DNA of 64,000 nucleotides from Plotosus lineatus (Eukaryota > Chordata > Actinopteri > Siluriformes > Plotosidae): the NCBI GenBank assembly GCA_024760905.1, contig CM045733.1:18815001-18879000 (forward strand). The letters are read 5' to 3'. This document shows positions 57,029 to 64,000 of the stretch, in pieces (the stretch's first letter is position 1; every line of letters begins with the position of its first letter). The translations under genes were made by a program, and so were the position numbers. The notes beneath the pieces are model-generated. The model was given only the letters and a program-made list of their open reading frames with translations, searched no databases and was not told where the DNA came from.

Positions 57029-57345
57029 GGCAGTGGTGGCCTAGTGGTATAGGGCACTGGATCACTGATCCCAAGGTTGGGGGTTCAATCCCCGCTCACC
57101 ACAGGTTGTCACTGTCCCCCCAGTGCAGCTAACTGGGTTATCAAAGGCCGACCATGTCTCTCACTGTCTCTGGTGTGAGGCTGTAAAAGAACCATTGCTG
57201 ACTTTCGACAAGAATAGCTGCAAAGCCGTCAGCGCGGTTCCGCCCTGCGATGGCCTACTGAGCTGTCCAGGGTGTACTCAGCCCTTGCCCAGAGTCGGCT
57301 GGGATGGGCGCCTAATTAGGATGAAGCGGTTACAGAAAATAACTG
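57029..57345 (+). mobile_element. Chimeric retroposon: SINE family 1 head and body joined to a family-3 piece
   Basis: The tRNA-like head and body run to about 57235 (CAAAGCCGTCAGCGCGGTTC). They then pass directly into CTGTCCAGGGTGTACTCAGC...GTCGGCTGGGATGGGCGCC, a block of the family-3 repeat. Confidence 0.75.
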
Positions 57346-57714
57346 AAGAAATGAGCCTCCCTGTCGTCTTATCACCATCAGGTTACAAAGTGAAAACAGC
57401 CCTGCATGATGTACAATTATTATTTGCAAAGTGGACATGAATGAAAAGGTCACTATTAACTGATATCTGCTGAGCGTGAGGTGAATAATTGTTTTTGTAT
57501 TTAATATAGAAGAAAAACAAAGTAAAGCCAGATTTTTGTGGTTTATTTTTAAAATTTGACAATGGTCAATAGTGTGAAACTTTAAATTTTAAAAACTAAA
57601 CTACTTTTTTTGCTTTGAAAAATTTGAAAGCCACATTGCACAACCTTCTGTGCAGTTTTGAGGAATTCAAACCGACAACCTCTTGATCATGAACCACTAC
57701 AACATCGGCCCCAC

Positions 57715-57780
57715 TTACGTTTACATTTACAGCACTTAGCAGATGCTATTATCCAGAGCGACTGAAATTACTGCCCTGAA
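57715..57780 (-). repeat. SINE family 2 tail fragment
   Basis: TTTACAGCACTTAGCAGATG plus CTATTATCCAGAGCGACTGA is the family 2 tail. Confidence 0.6.
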
Positions 57781-57859
57781 GTCACTATCAGTGGATATAT
57801 TCTTCTACTGGTTTGTTACCATCAGTGAAACTCATGTGGTAGGTGTTTGTGTATGAGTG

Positions 57860-57878
<19 letters not shown>

Positions 57879-57925
<47 letters not shown>
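57879..57925. repeat. (GT)n microsatellite
   Basis: Poly(T) followed by more than 20 GT units. Confidence 0.95.
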
Positions 57926-57928
<3 letters not shown>

Positions 57929-58284
57929 CAACATAGTGCTGTAATCTACTGTAAGTACTCCCGAAAAAGGTAAGTTTTCAGCTGTCGTCTAAAGATACCA
58001 AGTGACTCAACTATCCGGACATCCAGAGGAAGTTCATTCCACCAACTTGGAGCCAGAACAGAGAAGTTTAGATGCATTGTCCCTTGTCCCTTGGTAGAGG
58101 GAGGGATCAGTCTCACAGTGCGAGAGGTTCTGAGAGAACAAGGCACAGTTCAAGGTTGTGAAAAATGCTTTGAGGTTGGAGGGTTCAGGTCCATTTTTGG
58201 CTTTGTAGGCAGATATTAGTGTTTTAAATCTAATGTGATCAGCTACAGGAAGCTGAGAGATGGTAGCTGCACTTACCTTCAAAT

Positions 58285-58645
58285 ACTCTTCTTCTTTTCC
58301 TTTCGGCTGTTCTCTTCAGGGGTCATCACAGCGAACCATCCGCCTCCATCTCAACCTATCCTCTGTATCTTCTACTCTTACTCCAACTACCTTCATGTCC
58401 TCCTTCACCACATCCATAAATCTTTTCTTTGGTCTTCCTCTAGGCCTTCTGCCTGGTAGTTCCAATCTCAGCATCCTACTACCAATATACTCACTATCCC
58501 TCCTCTGTACATGTCCAAACCATCTCAATCTAGCCTCTCTGACTTTGTCTCCAAAACCTCTAACATGTGCTGTCCCTCTGATGTGCTCATTCCTGATCCT
58601 ATCCATCCTCGTTACTCCCAAAGAGAACCTTAACATTTTCATCTT
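58285..58645 (-). mobile_element. RTE-type LINE, short 5'-truncated insertion
   Basis: Flanked by ACTTACCTTCAAAT (58271-58284) and ACTTACCCTCAAAT (58646-58659), a 14-bp duplication with one mismatch. Holds only the last 361 bp of the element, encoding the RT C-terminal end. Confidence 0.93.
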
Positions 58646-58800
58646 ACTTACCCTCAAATCCTAAAGTTTTATATTTTGTTACAAATATTTGTTGGATTTA
58701 TTTACAATGAAAGTATCTTTAGTAGTAGAAAACAGCATAAAGCACTTCTAGATAACTCACATCAGCTGTTGAATTCACTAAAATATGACAATAAAATCAA

Positions 58801-59165
58801 TAACACCCATTCATTCATTTTCTGAACTGCTTTATTCTCCTAGGGTTGCAGGTATGCTGGAGTCTATCTCAGCTGGCTCTGGCCTAAGGTTGTCAGTCCA
58901 TCTCAGGGCCAACACACACACACACACACACACACACAGAGCCATTCACCCTCACATTCACACAGGAGGGCAGTTTATAAGAGGTAGTTAACCGAAAGTA
59001 CATGTCTTTAGACTGGGAAGAAATGAACACCCAGAGGAAGCCATGAACACATTGAAAGGACATGCAAACTCCTCACAGAAATACAGAATCAGCTCCATGC
59101 CCAGGACCCCAAACCCAGGACCTTCTTGCTGTGAGGCGTACATGCTCTACTGTACTGCCATAATC
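58801..59165 (+). repeat. Dispersed teleost repeat (family 3) with (CA)n
   Basis: Blocks CTGGAGTCTATCTCAGCTGG, the CA run (58913-58938), GGACATGCAAACTCCTCACA and CTTCTTGCTGTGAGGCG are in the usual order. Confidence 0.75.
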
Positions 59166-59420
59166 TATAACATTATAATGGTAATGGATGTAGAGGACAG
59201 GTATTAGAGCAAGTTTACTTAATCATCCCTGATAGTAAATATAATCATGTCTCTAACCAGGTGATTAAGTGATATAGCCGGAGGGATCTGAGATTGATGG
59301 TTCTAGGACATTTGCTCACGAGAAAAGTGCTCACAAGACTAATGCTCAGAAGACAAATGCTCACAACCTAGATGAAAAAAACAGACATTTGCTCACAACA
59401 TAATTTTTTTTTCAATTTTT

Positions 59421-59452
<32 letters not shown>

Positions 59453-59465
59453 ATCCAAACCCTAA
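59421..59465. repeat. Interstitial telomere-like (CCCTAA)n
   Basis: Seven imperfect units such as CCCTAACCCTAAACCCTAAC, the complement of the vertebrate TTAGGG repeat. Confidence 0.85.
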
Positions 59466-59635
59466 TGTATAATGAGTTAATTTAGCATTATGTACTGTAT
59501 TTATAAGAATAAAGACTTTTTATAACACATTGTGATCTTTTTGTATTATGCATTTATTGGAAAAAAGAAAAAAGATGTGAGCAAATGTCTGTTTTTTCAT
59601 TAAGGTTATGAGCATTTGTCCTGTGAGCAAATGTC

Positions 59636-59992
59636 TGTCTTCCTTTCGGCTTTTTTTCCTTTTACTCGGGAGTCGCCACAGCGAATCATCTGATTCGCAC
59701 GTTTGATTTGGCAGAGGTTTTTACGTCGGATGCCCTTCCTGTCACAAACCCCTTTAGCAAGGAACAGAAACACGCTGACGACTTTGCAGCTACTCTTTAC
59801 GAAAGTCAGCAATGGTTCTTTTACATGCCTCTCACCATAGACAGTGACAGACATGGCCCGCCTTTGATAACCCAGTTAGCTGCATTGGGGGGAAGGGGGG
59901 CAGTGACAACCTTGTGGAGAGTGGGACTCGAACCCCCAACCTTTGGATCAGTGATCCAGTGCCCTATACCACTAGACCACCACTGCCCCTCA
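59636..59992 (-). mobile_element. tRNA-derived SINE, family 1, full length with 17-bp target duplication
   Basis: Direct repeats TCCTGTGAGCAAATGTC at 59619-59635 and 59993-60009. Complete head, body and LINE-like tail. Confidence 0.93.
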
Positions 59993-60261
59993 TCCTGTGA
60001 GCAAATGTCCTGTGAGCAAATGTCCACGCACCTAGATTGACACTTCAGGCCATTTTGTGGTGCATTCACATATTCCAGGGTATCAAACTGATTTTTACTG
60101 AGGGCCACATCACATAATTACTAGATCACCAAGGGCTGAATAATCACTAAACATCAATTTCAAAAAAACAAAAAAAAAGGGTATGAAATGAAATCTGTTC
60201 TTTTCCTTTTTATGATCACACCGTCTTCCTCGAGTCATAAATGGCTGTTTATTTGAAACGA

Positions 60262-60280
60262 GTTGCTGCCCCCTAATGGT
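60262..60280 (-). promoter_or_regulatory. CTCF-like motif, reverse orientation
   Basis: The minus strand reads CCATTAGGGGGCAGC, one mismatch from the CTCF core consensus. It faces the two plus-strand motifs near 44.7-44.9 kb. Confidence 0.4.
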
Positions 60281-60689
60281 AAGATGATAAATTACATTTT
60301 GTGAGAACGGGTGTTGCAAATAATGTATGACGATCATATTCTTTGAAAACTCTCGCAAACCACAGAAAACGAGTTGGCACCTTGTTTTTCAGCTCTAGTG
60401 TAGTCAGGGCTTATTTTCGCTAATGACTGAAACCGGGTGTGATTTGTACAAGGAAAACACTAAGATGCGCCAGGCAGGGTCAAGACCAGGGTTGGAAACT
60501 TCTGCTTTATGTGATATGGAGAATAATTTTCATTAAAAAAAATATTATATATTTAAATCTGAGTCAGTTGCCTATAGGGGTTGACAGACGTCAGTCAGCG
60601 TCAGCTTGTTGAGTATGAAAACGGTCTTTTGCTCTCATATCAATCATATCCACCCAGGCTGAATGAAGAGAGGATTGTTTCGTCTATGC

Positions 60690-60731
60690 TGACTCCGCCC
60701 TCACCACGCCTCCCTTCTATGACGCGTCACG
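60690..60731 (+). promoter_or_regulatory. cfap54: GC boxes and CRE-like palindrome in the cfap54 promoter
   Basis: CTCCGCCCTC and CACGCCTCCC (Sp/KLF-like) are followed by the palindrome TGACGCGTCA at 60720-60729. Confidence 0.45.
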
Positions 60732-60735
60732 GATT

Positions 60736-60749
60736 GTGTCCATAGCAAC
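60736..60749 (+). promoter_or_regulatory. cfap54: RFX X-box
   Basis: GTGTCCATAGCAAC fits the X-box consensus GTNNYYATRRNAAC at every fixed position. It is 53 nt upstream of the cfap54 start codon, the usual place for RFX control of ciliary genes. Confidence 0.7.
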
Positions 60750-60801
60750 ATGAATAAACTGTCGCTCCCAGTTCAGATTGAAGGGTTGGTTGATCAGTAC
60801 A

Positions 60802-63800
60802 ATGGAGCCTTTACCAGCTTCATATTATGGAGCTTTGGATAAATCAAACCCAGTCATTTCGGCTTTTAATCGGAATTTAAAAGAGTTCAGATCGTATATG
60901 AAGAGAATTGGTGGTGGTGGTGGTGATGATGATGATGATGATGTTACTTTCGACCACTTCTCTTATTCACGAGGGTAAAACCATGGAGGCCAAAGTCATG
61001 TCGTCATATTGATGACGTTTCTGTTTACACTGAATGCTCGTGTGGATGATTAAAGTTGTTTTTGCAGATGTCTGAAACTATTTGAGATTTGGAAGCGGTT
61101 TGAAGTTCGTCTCCCGAGTCTTTATTATGAGGAAAACCTGATTGAAATCGCAGATTTCCTTTTCAAGAAAAAAGTAAGATCATTTATTTCCTCCTCTGCT
61201 AAAACCCAGCTCGGTCTGACCCACTGCCTGCTGTCTAAAATCCAGCTCAGTGCTGGTAGATGGAAATAATTTCGAAATCATTGGTCCTATTGATATGAAA
61301 TGCTGCTTGGATAGGACACCAGTCCATCCTACGACACACACATTGTCCATTTACTTTTAGATTTACAGTATTTGGCAGATGCTCTTATCCAGAGCGACTT
61401 ACAATTGTCATTTTGTTTATACAACTGGGCAAATAAGGGTTAAGGGCCTTGCTCAAGGGCCCAACTTTGGTGACGGGATTAAACTGCTGATCTTCAGATC
61501 AGTGACCCCTTGCCTTATCCATTAAGCCACCACTGCCCTACTTTATACACTCGTTGATATTAGCGCCAGGTTAAAGTCATGTTTATTTATTGGCATGTTT
61601 GAGGAAACCCACTTATAAGAAGCGTAAGCATGTATATAGCCTCCATATAGACTATACATTCAGGGCAGTGGTGGTCTAGTGGTATAGGGTGCTGGATCGC
61701 TGAGCCAAAGGTTGGGGGTTCGAGTCCCACTTTCCACAGGGTTGTCACTGTCCCCCCAGTGCAGCTAACTGGGTTATCAAAGGCGGGCCATGTCTCTCAC
61801 TGTCTATGGTGAGAGGCATGTAAAAGAACCATTGCTGACTTTCGTAAAGAGTAGCTGCAAAGTCGTCAGCGTGTTTCTGTTCCTTGCTAAAAGGGTTGTG
61901 ACAGGAAGGGCATCCGACGTAAAAACCTCTGCCAAATCAAAACGTGAGAATCAGATGATTTGCTGTGGCGAGTCCCGAGTGAAAAAAGCCAAAAGGAAGA
62001 CAGGCAGAATAGACTATACATTCATTGATTAATTTATTTTGTGAACTGATTAATCTTAATTAGAGTCTCGGGGAGGTCGGCGCCCATTTCAGCCAACTCT
62101 GGTCGAGGGCAGACTACACCCTGAACAGCTCTCCAGGCCATCGCAGGGCAGTAACACGCTGATGTCAGTCGGCCTAATCTTGATGAAAGTCAGCCCTTTG
62201 AGAACCCAGTTAGCTACACTGGGAGAACAGCAGTGATAATATCCATTGACAGTGGAGCTTGAACCCACTGCCCTACAGAGCACGTATATACACGGTATAA
62301 AAACACAAAATATAACTACAGGAATCCCTCACTTTCTGCAATTAACCATAACCGCTGATTTCCACGAAGTAGGATCGACTCCCCCCACCCCCGACTGATG
62401 TATACATACATGTGTGTATCTATCTATCTAGTGCCTGAGTCATAGGATGACCATTGGTGACCCACCATGAAGGATAACACCCTGGTTATCATCTTCATGG
62501 AGGTTTTCTTGGCAGGATTAGTGCAGTGGTTTGCCATTGCCTTCTGTATGATGTGAACCTACGGGCAATTTAGAACGGCCAGTTAACCTACTGTGCATGT
62601 CTTTGGATTGTGGGAGGAAACCAGAGCACCCAGAGGAAACCCATGCAAGCACGGGGAGAACATGCAAACTCCACACAGAAATGCCCACACTGGGAATCGA
62701 ACCCAGGCCTTCTTGCTGTGAGGCGGACGTGCTAACCACTACACCACCTTGCCACCATATGTGTAGGTAATATCAATAAATACATATTCACCACTATAAA
62801 TGCTTATAATCACAATTAAACACTCAAAAATAATGCATAAGATGTAAATAAAAATATAAATACACACATGTACAGATGCACATAAAAATCTAAGTAGTTT
62901 TGTTGGGGGATTTTGGGTTGTGTTTTGTTTTTGTTTGTTTGGGGTTTTTTTTTTGCATAATTGGCCTTGTTTTGCAGCTATTTCATAAAATTTTCCTGAT
63001 TTTTTTTTTTTTAATTTCCTTATTTTTTTATTTTTCGATTAATATTTTTGAAAAACCCACGATGCACTGAACCTGCAGAAACTGAAGCACAAAGGGATCA
63101 CTGTATATTGAAATATATAAGATGTTTATTGCAAATTTTGATATATTCTGATTTGCATTTCAAGTTGCACTATACTGTAATATATAAAAATTCTGGCAAA
63201 ACTGCTTTCATGGTGCTGCTCCCTCGGGGCAGCACGCTGGCATAGTGTTTAGCAAGAAGGTCCTTCCTGGGTTCAAATTCGGTAAGGTAATTTTCTTGTG
63301 TGGAGTTTCTCGTGTTAAGTTCTGTCTCTGCTGTCATGGGTTTCCTCCCACATACCCAGAGGTGTGAATGTAAATGGATGTATGTTGGTTGAACTGGCAA
63401 GCTGTTCACGATGTACCCCACCATTGCCCATAGTCGGCTGAGCTGGGCTCCAGCCTCCCTGTAGAAAATGAATGAATGAGGCTCTTATGTTGGTGCAGCA
63501 AGACTGATTCACAACACATATCAACAGTTAATACCTGCATTTATCTAGTAATTATCTAGTATTACCAATTAATACTGTATACTGAAGATGCTGTATATTA
63601 TTTATGGTATACCTATTAAAGTGGCCACTTAGTGAATGTGGTAAATATGTGAGCAGAAACTTGCATTTTTTTTGTTAAGTAAACTTAAAATATGACACTC
63701 ACTCTCGGATTGGTTGTAGTTTTACAGATTGGCCGCGTGCCAGGGATACATGCGCTACCGACACCAGTTTTCGCTTGCTAGTTTGGAAACTATTAGAGAT

Positions 63801-64000
63801 GTGGAGCAATTCAAGCAGGTCTTTTTCCCAGATGGATTTCATACTGCACGAGCAAAGCTTATGGTAAATTTTGAAAAATTATTTGAACTAGCCACCTGTT
63901 TATAAAACCTAGTCAGAAGATTGAACCGTATCAAAGAGGCGTGGTCTGTGAAATGGATTTCTGTGTGCTTCTTAGTTCCGTGCTCTGTATGGAGAATGCA
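60802..64000 (+). CDS. cfap54: Cfap54, cilia- and flagella-associated protein (first four coding exons; runs off the window)
   Basis: Exons 60802-60974, 61068-61173, 63720-63863 and 63976 onward join in frame for the first 149 residues. Seen: MEPLPASYYGALDKSNPVIS at the start, a Gly/Asp run (45-54), KLFEIWKRFEVRLPSLYYEE (60-79), KKKFYRLAACQGYMRYRHQF (91-110), EQFKQVFFPDGFHTARAKLM ending exon 3, and FRALYGEC opening exon 4. The order and spacing match my recollection of the CFAP54 N-terminus (ASFYGPL..., YYNEKL, QCYGRY, QFK.VFFPKGF, FHALSG). The third exon acceptor (GGTTGTAG/TTTTAC) was chosen because it gives that match. Known role: a very large protein needed for assembly of the central apparatus of motile cilia and sperm flagella. 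The X-box upstream supports a ciliary gene. Most of the gene lies outside the window. Confidence 0.8.
61344..61545 (-). mobile_element. tRNA-derived SINE, family 2, near full length
   Basis: The minus strand shows the tRNA-like head (GGCAGTGGTGGCTTAATGGA), GGGCCCTTGAGCAAGGCCCT core and the tail CTCTGGATAAGAGCATCTGC. Confidence 0.85.
61663..62008 (+). mobile_element. tRNA-derived SINE, family 1, full length with 16-bp target duplication
   Basis: Direct repeats ATAGACTATACATTCA at 61647-61662 and 62009-62024. A and B boxes intact; tail ends AAAAGGAAGACAGGCAGA. Confidence 0.95.
62319..63103 (+). mobile_element. CAGGGATCCCTC-type MITE, full length, interrupted
   Basis: Starts CAGGAATCCCTCACTTTCTG after TA (62317-62318) and ends AAAGGGATCACTG before TA (63104-63105). 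Interrupted by the family-3 repeat at about 62435-62757. Confidence 0.85.
62435..62757 (+). repeat. Dispersed teleost repeat (family 3) inside a MITE
   Basis: GGATTGTGGGAGGAAACCAG, GGGGAGAACATGCAAACTCC and CTTCTTGCTGTGAGGCGGAC in the usual order, ending ACCACTACACCACCTTGCC. Confidence 0.8.
63225..63475 (-). repeat. Dispersed teleost repeat (family 3), degraded
   Basis: GGGGCAGCACGCTGGCATAG, GTGTGGAGTTTCTCGTGTTA and the CAGTCGGCTGAGCTGGG-like end match other family-3 copies. Confidence 0.6.

Larger units (their letters stand above)
59302..60036. mobile_element. Fold-back palindrome with telomere-like centre, split by a SINE
   Basis: Two long arms are reverse complements. Each is built of repeats of GACATTTGCTCAC-like units; the inner arms are 59355-59397 and 59577-59617 and the outer ends are TCTAGG and CCTAGA. 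The centre holds a CCCTAA array. The SINE at 59636-59992 interrupts the right arm. No transposase or clear target duplication. Confidence 0.7.
53989..60801. other. bik-cfap54 divergent interval
   Basis: Holds a long poly(T) (54148-54178), a SINE-like insertion (54888-55083), a decayed Tc1 (about 55150-55650), a chimeric SINE, GT microsatellite, RTE fragment, family-3 repeat and a fold-back palindrome. 55660-57020 and 60040-60680 contain nothing recognised apart from a candidate bik 5' exon and one CTCF-like motif. Confidence 0.6.
61174..63719 (+). other. cfap54: cfap54 intron 2
   Basis: Donor AAA/GTAAGA, acceptor TTGTAG/TTTTAC. Holds SINEs of both families, an interrupted MITE and family-3 pieces. 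63480-63719 shows nothing recognised. Confidence 0.85.

Noticed and set aside
59421..59465. A true chromosome end
   Set aside because: The array is short, imperfect and inside unique sequence, with a gene on each side.

Overview
This window is nuclear DNA of a ray-finned (teleost) fish. It has short, conserved vertebrate exons with GT-AG introns, many microsatellites, and a repeat load typical of teleosts: RTE-type LINEs, tRNA-derived SINEs, Tc1, Tigger and hAT elements. The species cannot be named from the sequence alone.

Four host genes are supported. (1) rap1b, + strand: six coding exons from 5446 to 28331 encode a complete 184-residue Ras-family GTPase; the 3'UTR carries its own intron. 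(2) mcat, + strand: four exons from 45133 to 51394 encode a complete 379-residue mitochondrial malonyl-CoA:ACP transacylase. (3) bik, - strand: four coding exons from 53976 down to 53120 encode a 150-residue BH3-only, tail-anchored apoptosis protein. mcat and bik are tail to tail, as MCAT and BIK are in human. (4) cfap54, + strand: the first four coding exons (60802 to beyond 64000) of a large ciliary protein gene, with an RFX X-box just upstream of the start codon. bik and cfap54 are divergent.

Layout: 1-5422 is repeat-rich 5' flank (or 5'UTR intron) of rap1b. 5423-about 31080 is rap1b with its introns and 3' region. 31-45 kb has no host exon and is a nested transposon zone: a hAT element with 8-bp target duplications; a Tigger-type element (36244-41589) holding an RTE LINE with a perfect 19-bp target duplication and a 1.6-kb Tc1 element; and a convergent SAP-like/THAP exon pair. 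45.1-51.4 kb is mcat, whose first intron holds a second long RTE copy and nested SINEs. 51.4-53.1 kb is the mcat-bik interval, with a Tigger element inside another element. 54-60.8 kb holds remnants and a fold-back palindrome with telomere-like repeats. 60.8-64 kb is the start of cfap54.

The genes do not form one pathway: Rap1b acts in adhesion and polarity signalling, Mcat in mitochondrial fatty-acid synthesis, Bik in apoptosis and Cfap54 in motile cilia. The most unusual material is in the repeats: a SINE whose body matches both ends of the resident RTE LINE, the palindromic element at 59.3-60.0 kb, the convergent SAP/THAP exon pair, and an internally inverted LINE at 10.5-11.7 kb.
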